DNA of 64,000 bases from Fodinicurvata halophila (GCF_042651425.1 NZ_JBHSCW010000004.1:1-64000); one strand, 5' to 3'; counted from the first letter of the stretch, positions 44,930-53,707 are shown. Numbers and translations are program-made. The notes: generated by a model not told the origin, from the sequence alone.

Positions 44930-46138
44930 ATGGACAGCTCGCTTCTGGCGGTTCTGCGCTATCTGGGACGAAATTATCCACCTGAGTATGACCACGCGGC
45001 CTTGCGCGGCTTCCCCCTTCTATGGGCTGTGCTCACGGACCTGATCGCCATCTCCTGCACGCCGATGCGGTTCATCCGCGACCATGATCCGGACGCCATC
45101 CTGTTCGCCAGCGATTCGCACAAGACCCGGGAAATCCGGACCTTCATCACAGGGATACTCGGGTCGGCGCGATTCGATACGATCTCCTATGACAAGCGTA
45201 CGCCGCTTTTGTCCTTTCTATTCGGACAGCTTTTCCTCAAGCGGCGCCTGGGGAAAGTCCTGCGGAACTACAGCTGGATCCGCAGGCGATATACTGCGCG
45301 GATCGGCCGGGACTTCCTGAAATTCTTCCTGTACGAGGCCGTCGCGGAGCGCCGCTTCGCGGAACGTCCGCCCGCGGCGATGGCCATCGTGTCCGACCTG
45401 GGCGCGCGGCGAATCGCCTTTGCCCGGGCTGCCCGGAAATTCGGTGCGCCGGTGATCTATTACCAGTACTGGCAGCATCACAGTTTCCGTCCCCCCTTCC
45501 CGGTGGATTATGCCATCTGCATCAACAACCTCCTGGCGGACAGGTTAAAGGCCAGTTATGGCTCCATAATCGTGAACCGTCATGTCTATGGCGGGAAGGC
45601 CGAAGACCTCAGCTTCAGGACAGTGCCGGACAGCCCGGTCATCGGAATCACCACCAATGTCTATCCCGACAGCGAAGGGCTCAATCGCCTGCTGGCCGGC
45701 GTGCAGAGGGTGTTGCGCCCCGCGCGTGTGCTCTACAAGCCGCATCCCCGTAACACGGACAGCGAAATCCAGGACATCCAGTGCGAAATCTTCGACAGGA
45801 CGGCTGGCATAGAAGAGTTCGCGCAGAGGATCGACCTCTGCATCAGTGGCAATACGACCGCGATCCTCAAGGTCCTGTTGGAAGGAACACCCTGCCTGTA
45901 CCTCTTCGGGCTGGATGCGTACAGTTACGATCGATATGGATATGTCGGAGAACAGGCCGTTATTGGTGGCGAGTCCCTTGAGCAGTTCACGCTGAAGGAC
46001 ATCAACACCTTCTATAGTAAATCCGGCAGCCTGGAGCAGGTCCAGGCCTATATGGAACGCAACATGATCATCGACGGGGACAAGGACGAGACGCCGCGCT
46101 TCATCGATGACATGCAGACGCGTTTGGGCAGCCGTTGA
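44930..46138 (+). CDS. GT-B-like glycan biosynthesis protein (putative glycosyl/glycerophosphotransferase)
   Basis: A 402-residue soluble protein beginning at the ATG at 44930 (MDSSLLAVLRYLGRNYPPEYD), after AAGGA. The C-terminal half shows VIGITTNVYPDSEGLNRLLAGV, ARVLYKPHPRNTDSEI near 262, and ISGNTTAILKVLLEGTPCLYLFGLD near 310-330, a pattern (K-P-H-P-R, then S-G-N-T-T) seen in GT-B-like surface-polysaccharide transferases, including the CDP-glycerol phosphotransferase type. No signal peptide. It follows the methyltransferase by 57 nt. The exact reaction is not recognisable. Confidence 0.6.
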   Translation: MDSSLLAVLRYLGRNYPPEYDHAALRGFPLLWAVLTDLIAISCTPMRFIRDHDPDAILFASDSHKTREIRTFITGILGSARFDTISYDKRTPLLSFLFGQLFLKRRLGKVLRNYSWIRRRYTARIGRDFLKFFLYEAVAERRFAERPPAAMAIVSDLGARRIAFARAARKFGAPVIYYQYWQHHSFRPPFPVDYAICINNLLADRLKASYGSIIVNRHVYGGKAEDLSFRTVPDSPVIGITTNVYPDSEGLNRLLAGVQRVLRPARVLYKPHPRNTDSEIQDIQCEIFDRTAGIEEFAQRIDLCISGNTTAILKVLLEGTPCLYLFGLDAYSYDRYGYVGEQAVIGGESLEQFTLKDINTFYSKSGSLEQVQAYMERNMIIDGDKDETPRFIDDMQTRLGSR

Positions 46139-46180
46139 AGTCCATCGCGGCTTTGGTTAGACCTTTCCTGTGTTCTAGGG

Positions 46181-47806
46181 GTGAATGACGTGCACACCGA
46201 CCTGACGCTTCTCGACTGCACCCTGCGCGACGGCGGGTATTACAACGACTGGGACTTCGACGCCGACCTGGTCGCGGATTACTTGTCGGCCATGGCGCGC
46301 TGCGGCGTGGACGTGGTGGAGATCGGCTTCCGCTTCACGCCCAAGGCCCGCTTCCTGGGGCCTTTCGCCTACACCACCGACACCTTCCTGGACAGCCTGG
46401 AGCTGCCCGGCAATCTGACCTATGGCGTCATGATCAACGCCGGCGACTACCTGAAGGAGGATCCGGAACCGGCGCAGCTGATCCGCCGTCACTTCGCGCC
46501 CGCCGCGGACTCGCCTGTCGACCTGGTGCGCATCGCCGCCCACGTGGGCCAGGTCGAGGCCTGCGGCCCGCTGGTGGCGGAGCTGTCCAACCTGGGCTAT
46601 CGCATCGGGCTCAACATCATGCAGGCCAACAGCTGCACACCCGAGCGGTTGGGCGAGCTGGCCCGTGCCGCCGTCGGTTTCGGCGGGATCGAGGCGCTCT
46701 ATTTTGCCGATTCCCTGGGCAACATGGACGCCGCGGCGGTGCAGGGGACCGTGGCCGCCCTGCGCCGGGCCTGGAATGGGCCCGTGGGTTTCCACGGCCA
46801 TGACAACATGGGCTATGGCGTGTCGAACAGCCTGGCCGCCCTCAGCGCCGGCGCCGGCTGGATCGACGCCACGGTGCGCGGCATGGGCCGCGGCGCCGGC
46901 AACACCCAGATGGAGTACCTGGCCGCCGAGCTGCAGCAGCGCAACCTGAAAGACGTGCGACCGGCGCCGCTCTACGACTTCGCCAACAACGGCATCGCCG
47001 CGCTGCACGCGCACTACGGCTGGGGCAAGAACCTGTTCTATTACCTGGCCGGCCTGCACGAGGTGCACCCGACCTATGTCCAGGACATGCTGACCGACGA
47101 GCGCTTCGACGCCAACGACATCATCGCCCTGATCGAGGTGCTGGGCCGCTCTGGCGGCCGGGCCTACAGCCCCTCGGGCGTGGACAACGCCCTGTTGGGC
47201 CAGTTCGCCCAGGCCGAAGGCAGCTGGTCGGCCGAGGGCGCCTTCGCCGGCCAGCAGGTCCTGCTGGTCGCGGCCGGCCCCTCGGCCGAGCGGCACTGGC
47301 CGGCCCTGGCGCGCTTCATCGAGCGCGAACGCCCCCATGTGGTGGCGCTCAACCCGCTGCCCTTCGTGCCGGCCGACCTGGTCGACACTGTGGCCTGTTG
47401 CCATCCCGGCCGCATGCTGCAGCTGCTGGGCAGTACCGACGGCTGGCGCGACAAGCCGCTGCTGACCCCGAAGGACAGCCTGCCCGGCGACCTGCGCCGC
47501 CAGCTCGAGGGGCGCGACGTGCTGGACTACGGCATGGCCGTGCAGCGGCAGGAACTGGAGGTGACATCCAGCGGCTGTGTCGTGCCGGCGCCCCTGGTGG
47601 CCGCCTATGCCATGGCCGCGGCGGCTGCCGGCGGCGCACGCGAAATCCTGGTGGCCGGCTTCGACGGCTATGACGGGGCCAACGACAAGTTCCGCGCCAT
47701 GAACGGCTTCCTGGAGGATTTCCAGGCGCAGCATCCCGACCTGCCCGTCGTCTCGCTGACGCCCACACGCTATAACCTGACCGCCACCTCCGTTTATGCT
47801 ATGTGA
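46181..47806 (+). CDS. DRE-TIM aldolase fused to a second domain; putative ulosonic-acid aldolase
   Basis: A 541-residue two-part protein. Residues 1-290 are a DRE-TIM metallolyase barrel related to 4-hydroxy-2-oxovalerate aldolase: LLDCTLRDGGYYNDWDF (Asp12, Arg16, Asp17), NIMQANSC, and metal ligands in FHGHDNMGYGVSNSLAAL near 204-221. Residues 345-541 contain QQVLLVAAGPSAERHWPALARF and EILVAGFDGYDGANDKF, resembling the MptE/DUF115 fold found in glycan clusters. Members of the barrel join pyruvate-type carbanions to aldehydes. With the neighbouring CMP-Kdo-synthetase-like and HAD genes this suggests synthesis of a 3-deoxy-ulosonic acid (inference). The start is GTG at 46181, or the GTG at 46190 with AGGGG just upstream. 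Confidence 0.72.
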   Translation: MNDVHTDLTLLDCTLRDGGYYNDWDFDADLVADYLSAMARCGVDVVEIGFRFTPKARFLGPFAYTTDTFLDSLELPGNLTYGVMINAGDYLKEDPEPAQLIRRHFAPAADSPVDLVRIAAHVGQVEACGPLVAELSNLGYRIGLNIMQANSCTPERLGELARAAVGFGGIEALYFADSLGNMDAAAVQGTVAALRRAWNGPVGFHGHDNMGYGVSNSLAALSAGAGWIDATVRGMGRGAGNTQMEYLAAELQQRNLKDVRPAPLYDFANNGIAALHAHYGWGKNLFYYLAGLHEVHPTYVQDMLTDERFDANDIIALIEVLGRSGGRAYSPSGVDNALLGQFAQAEGSWSAEGAFAGQQVLLVAAGPSAERHWPALARFIERERPHVVALNPLPFVPADLVDTVACCHPGRMLQLLGSTDGWRDKPLLTPKDSLPGDLRRQLEGRDVLDYGMAVQRQELEVTSSGCVVPAPLVAAYAMAAAAAGGAREILVAGFDGYDGANDKFRAMNGFLEDFQAQHPDLPVVSLTPTRYNLTATSVYAM

Positions 47807-47847
47807 GGGGCTTGGATTGCGGAGGGACGAAGAGTAACAAGACTGGC

Positions 47848-47987
47848 GTCATCCTGAGGTGCGGAGCGCGCCAGCGCGGAGCCTCGAAGGAGACTGGCAC
47901 CGGCGGAAGGACCGGGCTTAGCAACCTTCACTGTCCGTGCCGGGCTGCTTCGAGGGGCTGCTGCGCAGCCCGCCTCAGCATGACGCC
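47848..47987. repeat. REP-like composite (cluster 3)
   Basis: A forward unit (47848-47890: GTCATCCTGAGG, inner GCGCGCCAGCGCG, CCTCGAAGG) and a reverse unit (47948-47987: CTTCGAGGGG, CTGCTGCGCAGCCCG, CCTCAGCATGACGCC) are separated by about 57 nt. They fill the gap between the aldolase and kdsB-like genes and look like one composite element. Confidence 0.82.
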
Positions 47988-48023
47988 GGTTAGGAACAAC
48001 GACCAACCGGAAGGAACCCACCC

Positions 48024-48764
48024 GTGCCAAACGCAGCCATCGTCATCCCGGCCCGCTACAAGTCCTCGCGCTATCCCGGTAAGCCGCTGGTGGAGATCGA
48101 GGGCCGGCCGATGATCCTGCATGTGTGGGAGCGCTGCTGCCAGGCCACCAGTCCGGAGCAGGTCTTCATCGCCACCGATGACGACCGCATCGCCGAGGCA
48201 GGCCGCGCCGGTGGGGCGCAGGTGGTCATGACGCCGGACGACTGCCTGACCGGCACGGACCGGGTCCACCAGGCGGCCCGACAGATCGAGGCCGAGACCT
48301 TCATCAACGTCCAGGGGGACGAACCGCTGATCCGGCCCGAGGATATCCGCGCCGTGCTGGCCCGGGCCGAGGCCGAGCCTGAGCGGATCTTCAACGCCAT
48401 GTGCGCCATCGCCGACGAGCGCGAGTACCGCAGCCCCACCGTGCCCAAGCTGGTGACGCGCCTGGACGGCCGCCTGCTCTACATGTCGCGGGGGCCGATC
48501 CCGGCGCGCAAGGACGGCGTCTTCGACTGGTCGCACAAGCAGGTCTGCATCTATGCCTTCCCGCGCGCCGCCCTGGCGGCCTTCGCCGGGCGCGGCGGCA
48601 AGACCCCGCACGAACAGGTGGAGGACATCGAGATCCTGCGCTTCCTGGAAATGGGCTATGAGGTGCAGATGGTCGAGGTCACCACCAGCTCCGTCGCCGT
48701 GGACACGCCCGAGGACCTGGTGCGGGTGCGCGAGATCTTCCGCGAACGGGCGGCCGCCAAGTAA
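48024..48764 (+). CDS. CMP-3-deoxy-ulosonate cytidylyltransferase (KdsB/KpsU-like)
   Basis: Cytidylyltransferase that activates a 3-deoxy-2-ulosonic acid (Kdo or a relative) as CMP-sugar. The 246-residue protein has VIPARYKSSRYPGKPLVEI near 7-25, FIATDDDRIAE, GTDRVHQAA, INVQGDEPLIRPEDI with the metal-binding Asp, and VAVDTPEDL near the end, all of the KdsB family. The RYKSSRYPGKPL form is closer to capsule-type KpsU enzymes than to housekeeping KdsB. Start GTG at 48024, with AAGGA just upstream. It lies 3' of the aldolase and 16 nt from the HAD phosphatase. Confidence 0.9.
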   Translation: MPNAAIVIPARYKSSRYPGKPLVEIEGRPMILHVWERCCQATSPEQVFIATDDDRIAEAGRAGGAQVVMTPDDCLTGTDRVHQAARQIEAETFINVQGDEPLIRPEDIRAVLARAEAEPERIFNAMCAIADEREYRSPTVPKLVTRLDGRLLYMSRGPIPARKDGVFDWSHKQVCIYAFPRAALAAFAGRGGKTPHEQVEDIEILRFLEMGYEVQMVEVTTSSVAVDTPEDLVRVREIFRERAAAK

Positions 48765-48780
48765 TGCAGGCCAGTCCCTG

Positions 48781-49440
48781 ATGCAGCCGGCACGTTACCG
48801 CGTTGCGGTCTTCGACTGCGACGGCGTGATCCTGGCCTCCAACCGCCTGAAGTCCGAGGCCTTCGCCCAGGCGCTGGAGGGCGAGGATCCGGCCCTGGTG
48901 GCCGAGTTCGTCGCCTGGCACAAGGCCAACGGCGGCATCGCGCGCCAGGTGAAGTTCGATCACTTCTTTCGCATCATGAAAGGCATGAGCGCACCGGAGG
49001 AGCCGGTGAAGCAGGCCGTGGAGCGCTATGGCGAGATCGTGCGCCAGGGCCTGAGGGACTGTGCCTTGATCCCGGGTGTGGAAGAGCTGCTGGCCGCGCT
49101 CCAGGCGCGGGGCATTGCCTGTTACGTCAACTCCGGCGGCAGCGAGACGGAACTGCGCGATATCTTCGCGGAACGCGGCCTGGCGCAGTGGTTCCAGGGC
49201 ATCTATGGCTCGCCCAATGACAAGTTCCGGAATATGCAGCGCGCCGGTTTGGGCGACTTGAAACCCGGTGAAGGTCTGCTGTTCGGAGATTCCCGTGTGG
49301 ATCGGGAGGTCGCGCGTCACTACGGCTTTGATTTCGTCTATGTCGCCCATGAGTCTGAATGGCGGCCGGAGGTCGAAGATATCCTGACTTCAGATTCACT
49401 GGCAGTACAGAATCTGCACCTGCTCGCTCGGACATTCTAG
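48781..49440 (+). CDS. HAD-superfamily phosphatase in the ulosonic-acid gene set
   Basis: A 219-residue HAD hydrolase. VAVFDCDGVILASNRLKSEAF near 8-28 has the nucleophile D-C-D-G-V; CYVNSGGSETELRDIF is motif II (Ser), KFRNMQRAGLGDLKPGEGLLFGDSRVDREVARHYGFDF carries the lysine and the G-D-S-x-x-D motif. The cap region is short. Start ATG at 48781, 16 nt after the cytidylyltransferase. It most likely removes a phosphate from the ulosonic-acid precursor before activation, as KdsC does, but sequence alone does not fix this. Confidence 0.82.
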   Translation: MQPARYRVAVFDCDGVILASNRLKSEAFAQALEGEDPALVAEFVAWHKANGGIARQVKFDHFFRIMKGMSAPEEPVKQAVERYGEIVRQGLRDCALIPGVEELLAALQARGIACYVNSGGSETELRDIFAERGLAQWFQGIYGSPNDKFRNMQRAGLGDLKPGEGLLFGDSRVDREVARHYGFDFVYVAHESEWRPEVEDILTSDSLAVQNLHLLARTF

Positions 49441-49449
49441 CTACGGGCG

Positions 49450-50175
49450 CTAGAACTCTTTTGCGTAGCCTAGGTCACTGAAGTCTTGGGCATAGATTTC
49501 CTCCACGATATGTCGACATTCGTTGTCGTAGTAAGCTTGGAGTTTCTCAGTGGCGTTGGTCTGCTCGCCCTTTCGCTCGATATTCAGGTTTGCGCTCGTC
49601 GAAATGCGTCGGACAATATTGTCGAGATCCTTTTCTAAATATTCGACTTTGCCAATATAGTCGATCCGGTCACTAACGCTCAGTATCCTGCTCTGACGCA
49701 TCCAATGAGGGTTCTCTTGTTCTCCTCCATCGGCAAGATAGCGGCAAAAGCCTGAGAATGAGAGCTGCCCTTCATCATATCGAGAGACTTGTTCAGAGTA
49801 TTTCGCGAATTCCGCCATGTTTCTGTCGGCTAACTTGTTGAGATAAGCAGAAAGAATACGGGAATAGGGGTTTCGAACAATTGTAAATATAAATAGTCTA
49901 TTAGACAGAAAGAGAGATTGCCAAAAGGTGAAATCACTAAAATGAAGATATTCTTTTTTTATTGTACCTATGTGGTCCGATGTAATTCGTGTATCGGGAA
50001 AATTATGCTGTAATGTACGGATTATAGTGCTGTTAGCTGCCTTGGGAATGCGTATGTAAGTATATCCCCATTCTGGAGAAACAGCTGTACGAAGATCAAT
50101 TGCCTTCAGATGCTTCTGCCAGGTTCTGGGGCGTATGATGTAATAAGGTTGGAATTTATATTTATACGATTTCAT
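49450..50175 (-). CDS. Sulfotransferase (PAPS-dependent, Sulfotransfer_2 type)
   Basis: A 241-residue enzyme likely transferring sulfate from PAPS to a carbohydrate. The 5'-phosphosulfate loop is IRIPKAANSTIIRTLQ (41-56, with K45 and S49), and the 3'-phosphate site is FIFTIVRNPYSRILSAY (95-111, with R101 and S105). There is no signal peptide or membrane helix. It is encoded against the neighbouring genes, and converges with the HAD gene, 9 nt apart. Its base composition is AT-rich compared with the surrounding chromosome, so it belongs to the acquired block. Confidence 0.88.
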   Translation of the reverse strand: MKSYKYKFQPYYIIRPRTWQKHLKAIDLRTAVSPEWGYTYIRIPKAANSTIIRTLQHNFPDTRITSDHIGTIKKEYLHFSDFTFWQSLFLSNRLFIFTIVRNPYSRILSAYLNKLADRNMAEFAKYSEQVSRYDEGQLSFSGFCRYLADGGEQENPHWMRQSRILSVSDRIDYIGKVEYLEKDLDNIVRRISTSANLNIERKGEQTNATEKLQAYYDNECRHIVEEIYAQDFSDLGYAKEF

Positions 50176-50520
50176 TTATTAGCTTCTCAACTCACATACA
50201 ACAGACCTTCATACCGGGCTAAGCTATAACCGGTAGGGGGGCAAGCTGCATTGGCCATCTCCATCAGTTTGGCTAACTGACGTAACTCCAATGCTTCATC
50301 CAAATACGACTGGAATCGTTGATTGATGATTGCGCTTGTGCGCAAACGAGGCAAGGGTCATCTCCTCAAGCATCTTGGCTCTGAGCCGAACGGACCTCTA
50401 TTCCTGTTTGCAATGCAGCTCGGCTCTTGTTTTTCATTACAAGGCCAAGGTATGACGCATGCAGAAAATGAAAGAATCAGCACTCTTAATGACATTTTAT
50501 CCATGGGAAGAAGGTGGTTT
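50176..50520. other. Intergenic region before GT2
   Basis: A 345-nt AT-richer stretch. The GT2 frame is open through it back to 50323, but those 66 codons do not look like a glycosyltransferase N-terminus and the paralog at 59081 lacks them, so I treat it as non-coding. It must hold the promoters of both the sulfotransferase (minus) and the glycosyltransferase (plus). No clear boxes or hairpins were identified. Confidence 0.5.
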
Positions 50521-51360
50521 GTGACAGACATATCAGTAGTTATCCCGACCTGTGATCGGCCGTTGCTGCTGGAACGCGCGCTTGCCTCCGTCATGAGCCA
50601 GAGCCGCCAGGCCTATGAGATCTTGGTCGTGGACAATGGTCGGACCCCCTTGGATATGAGCCAGCTGCCAAACTCGGTGCACCTCCTGTCATTGCCGCCA
50701 AGAGTGGGTGTCAGTCGAGCACGTAATGCCGGTGCAGAGAACGCGTCGGGAGACTATATTGCCTTCCTTGATGACGATGATACTTGGGCACCTGATTATC
50801 TGGAGACAATGGCTCACGCCATAGAAAGCTCCTCTAGTCCGCCCGACATGCTGATAGGCCGAATTGATCAGTTTGTCGAGGGCGAGCGGCAAGTACTTCA
50901 TTCCCTTGAGTATCTGGATCATGCAATCTCCATGATCTTCACAGAGAATCACGGGTTCGGTGGACCGAATACCGTGGTACGGAAAGTCGCCTTTCGGGAG
51001 GTTGGAGGTTATGATCCCGCATTGCTGACGGCAGAGGACCGTGCGCTTGCCGTGGACTTTCTGTTACACGGTAAATATCTGGCCGCTGTTCCTCAGGCCA
51101 TCGTTTTTCGGTATGCCGGACGAGAAGATCATCTTGACTCTCACGAGAATAATATTCTGGGGCGCCGCGCCTTTTACGAAAAGTATCGTTCCGTAATGGG
51201 GCCGCGCGAACGTCTGATATACCATGCGAAATACATGGGACGTATGGCGCGGACCAATAAGCAAAGCAGTTGGCTGTTTCGAAAGAGCCAAAGAAAGGTC
51301 AGTTGGTTGGTAATGCGGCTGGCGTATTGCTTCCCTTCGTCATCGCCCAAGAAGGAATGA
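50521..51360 (+). CDS. Family 2 glycosyltransferase (paralog A)
   Basis: A 279-residue GT-A glycosyltransferase. Starting at the GTG at 50521, with GAAGG 7 nt before, it opens VVIPTCDRPLLLERALASVMSQ, followed by the nucleotide-sugar-binding IAFLDDDDTWAPDYLETM near 82-99, and TVVRKVAFREVGGYDPALLTAEDRALAVDFL near 150-180 (E-D for catalysis). The C-terminal tail is basic. It is closely related in protein and DNA to the gene at 59081-59923, although its base composition is more AT-rich. Nucleotide sugar and acceptor are unknown. Confidence 0.9.
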   Translation: MTDISVVIPTCDRPLLLERALASVMSQSRQAYEILVVDNGRTPLDMSQLPNSVHLLSLPPRVGVSRARNAGAENASGDYIAFLDDDDTWAPDYLETMAHAIESSSSPPDMLIGRIDQFVEGERQVLHSLEYLDHAISMIFTENHGFGGPNTVVRKVAFREVGGYDPALLTAEDRALAVDFLLHGKYLAAVPQAIVFRYAGREDHLDSHENNILGRRAFYEKYRSVMGPRERLIYHAKYMGRMARTNKQSSWLFRKSQRKVSWLVMRLAYCFPSSSPKKE

Positions 51361-51502
51361 TGACTGTCAATCGCTTGTTTGTGACTGCTTATTATTTGTA
51401 GCTATTGGTTTACTTCATCTTATGTTGTCAATCAAAAGCCAAACTTCTTAGGCTCTATTAAATTCTTTGGATATTTCCGTAAGATGTATAGGTTCTTAGA
51501 AA

Positions 51503-52735
51503 ATGATGAAAACTTTAAAGGGAAAGGTTATTTCAGGAAGAGGACGAGCATGCTCAGTAATTGAAGAAAATAGTAAAGAACTCAAAGATATAACATCCCA
51601 GAAAATCTACCCTGGCTCTCTAAATGTGGTTCTTAATAAACCCGTTCAACTCAACAATACACGCGCCTTACGTTTTGACCGCGACAAGAGATTGCTTTGG
51701 CCGGCAACAGTGGATAATAAACCTGTGTGGTTGTATAGGTGGTCACGCACTCCTCTCCATCTCGTGGAAATTATCTCCAGGGAACGTTTGAGAGACACGC
51801 TCAACCTCCAAGATAATACATCTCTTTCGATATCTATCGATGAGCAAGATATTGCCCGTGTCTCTTGGATAGGGGCATTCATCTTTTATGCTGTATGGCT
51901 TGGGCGGAAAAACTGGGCTTATACAAATGATCAATACTATCATAAGACAAAGGATCTTTGCATGTTACTAGGAGCAACACAAAGAGGTTTCAGAATGAAG
52001 TATATAAAAAGATATATAAAAAGAAAAGTTAGAAAAAATAATAAATCAAATAAAAACAAATATTATTTCAGTAGAATTAATACAGATGATATTTTAGATA
52101 TAAATAAAAAAGAAATAGCGAGTATAAATAATATACTTAATTACACAAAAACAAGCGGATCAGCGTATTCTGCAAGAATCCATCCAGCAGGATATCACAC
52201 CCTCAATATTTTAGGGGAAAAAATTCAGGGTCAGCGTAATCCCAGTCTTCGCCTTCAAGATGTTCCTTTTGTCTTCGAGGGTAAGACAGTATTGGATATT
52301 GGAACGAATCAGGGGGGCATGCTTTTCGCGTTGGCTGATCAGTTAAAATGGGGGGTGGGGATCGACTATGACCCCTATATGATTAATGCTGCCAATAAAA
52401 TCAGGAATGTGCATGAATTTCACCACCTTGAATTTTATGTTCTGAACGTTGACAAGGATCCATTGGATTTGGTCAAGGATTTCTGCCCTCAAGGAAAACC
52501 TGATATCATTTTCTTGCTTTCTGTATGTATGTGGTTGGATAATTGGAAAGAACTTATTCAACATTGTGCCGCGATCTCGGATAATATGCTCTTTGAGTCG
52601 AACGGAAAGCCCCAACAGCAAAATGAACAGGAGGAAGAAATAAGGAAGAATTATAATAATGTTACCTTAGTATCTACTGAATCTAAAGATGATCAGAGAC
52701 AAAAAAATAGAAAACTTTATTTGTGTAGAAGATAA
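51503..52735 (+). CDS. DUF120 (RibK-like) - class I methyltransferase fusion
   Basis: A 410-residue protein in very AT-rich DNA. Residues 5-115 match the archaeal CTP-dependent riboflavin kinase family DUF120: KGKVISGRGRACSVI, KIYPGSLNVVLNKPVQL near 34-50, and LVEIISRERLRDTLNLQDNTSLSISI near 87-112. Residues 150-210 are a basic linker (KYIKRYIKRKVRKNNKSNK). Residues 225-410 form a SAM methyltransferase (TVLDIGTNQGGMLFALADQL at 262-281, VGIDYDPYMINAANKI, NVDKDPLDLVK). I infer a phosphoryl-transfer or nucleotide-binding head and a methylating tail acting on a shared substrate. It sits in the glycan island between GT2 and GDPD genes. Confidence 0.68.
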   Translation: MMKTLKGKVISGRGRACSVIEENSKELKDITSQKIYPGSLNVVLNKPVQLNNTRALRFDRDKRLLWPATVDNKPVWLYRWSRTPLHLVEIISRERLRDTLNLQDNTSLSISIDEQDIARVSWIGAFIFYAVWLGRKNWAYTNDQYYHKTKDLCMLLGATQRGFRMKYIKRYIKRKVRKNNKSNKNKYYFSRINTDDILDINKKEIASINNILNYTKTSGSAYSARIHPAGYHTLNILGEKIQGQRNPSLRLQDVPFVFEGKTVLDIGTNQGGMLFALADQLKWGVGIDYDPYMINAANKIRNVHEFHHLEFYVLNVDKDPLDLVKDFCPQGKPDIIFLLSVCMWLDNWKELIQHCAAISDNMLFESNGKPQQQNEQEEEIRKNYNNVTLVSTESKDDQRQKNRKLYLCRR

Positions 52736-52748
52736 GTGTACATAATTT

Positions 52749-53627
52749 ATGACTAAAAAGAAATATATAGGGAAGGTTTTAGACCCTTTTATATCTCCGA
52801 TTGCAAAAATATTTCTTTCTAGAAAGCGATCGGGGCCTCGCCCTCTTGTTATTGCTCATCGGGGCCTCCCTCTTGAGTTCCCAGAAAACACACTTCCCAG
52901 TTTAATGAGTGCGCTGAGAGAAGGAGCGGATGGCGTAGAGTTTGATCTCCTGTTCAGTAAAGATAATCATCCTTACGTTTGTCACGACTCGGATATGACG
53001 GCTCATACCTCTAATGGCCGTGAAGTAGTAAATATATTGGAAATGCAATCGCAAGAGATCGATGCCCTGAAAATTTATGGCGATTACCAAATTTCCTCAT
53101 TGGGAAGCACCTTAGCCGAATTAGGGACTGCAAATCCCAAACGTCTTTATATCCATTATAAAGTAGAGAATGAGGTTGGGAGCGAAATAAACCATATTAA
53201 GGCCGTCGAACGGGCTATCCGCCAAGCAGGCTTGGAAGAGATAGCTGTGGTGATGGTTGAATCTGGAAGAATTGAACCTTGGATTAGCCAAGCCCCAAGA
53301 GTCCAGATTTTGCAATGCTGGGTTGGTCTCCCTGGAGAAGAAGGCCGGTATGCGATCGATGACTCACGTCAGTTTAATCTGAACCATTTTGGTTTTTACG
53401 CAAAAAAACCTCGAGGTCGGGGGGCAAGGGAATTAAATAATTTAGGATTCAAAAGATTAGCATTGTATTATGGAAGTTATGAATATTATAGATACTTATC
53501 ATCCATAAATGGAAAGAGTGTTATATTTACTGTAAATGATCCAGAATGGATGGATCTATGCATTAATGCTGGGTTTACGGAAATTGGAACGGACAATCCG
53601 AAACTACTTATATCTAAATCCCAATAA
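52749..53627 (+). CDS. Glycerophosphodiester phosphodiesterase family protein
   Basis: A 292-residue GDPD-fold enzyme without a signal peptide. The active-site motif is VIAHRGLPLEFPENTLPSLMSAL near 34-56 (His37, Arg38, Glu45), GADGVEFDLLFSKDNHPYVCHDSDM near 59-83 (Glu64, Asp66, His79). These are the metal-binding and catalytic residues of GDPDs. It follows the fusion gene by 14 nt on the same strand and is likewise AT-rich, so the two look cotranscribed. It may remodel a glycerophosphate decoration of the glycan, but that is inferred. Confidence 0.87.
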   Translation: MTKKKYIGKVLDPFISPIAKIFLSRKRSGPRPLVIAHRGLPLEFPENTLPSLMSALREGADGVEFDLLFSKDNHPYVCHDSDMTAHTSNGREVVNILEMQSQEIDALKIYGDYQISSLGSTLAELGTANPKRLYIHYKVENEVGSEINHIKAVERAIRQAGLEEIAVVMVESGRIEPWISQAPRVQILQCWVGLPGEEGRYAIDDSRQFNLNHFGFYAKKPRGRGARELNNLGFKRLALYYGSYEYYRYLSSINGKSVIFTVNDPEWMDLCINAGFTEIGTDNPKLLISKSQ

Positions 53628-53644
53628 TATTATTCTGTTCTTAC

Positions 53645-53667
53645 AAGTATAAAAATACTTTTTTATT
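53645..53667 (+). terminator. AT-rich intrinsic terminator after the GDPD gene
   Basis: AAGTAT (53645-53650) pairs with ATACTT (53655-53660) across an AAAA loop and is followed by TTTTATT. It is an intrinsic-terminator shape built of AT pairs, matching the composition of the acquired block. It also precedes the end of the convergent ABC transporter gene, which may use it in the other direction. Confidence 0.6.
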
Positions 53668-53707
53668 AAAATAATTATACATGTATTAATTAATAGACAC
53701 ATCTTTT

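Noticed and set aside
46175..47734. Open frame of 519 codons antisense to the aldolase gene
   Set aside because: Mirror frame of the aldolase; the plus strand has clear DRE-TIM motifs.
50323..50520. 66-codon upstream extension of the first GT2 gene
   Set aside because: The paralog lacks it, and the GTG at 50521 has a good ribosome site.
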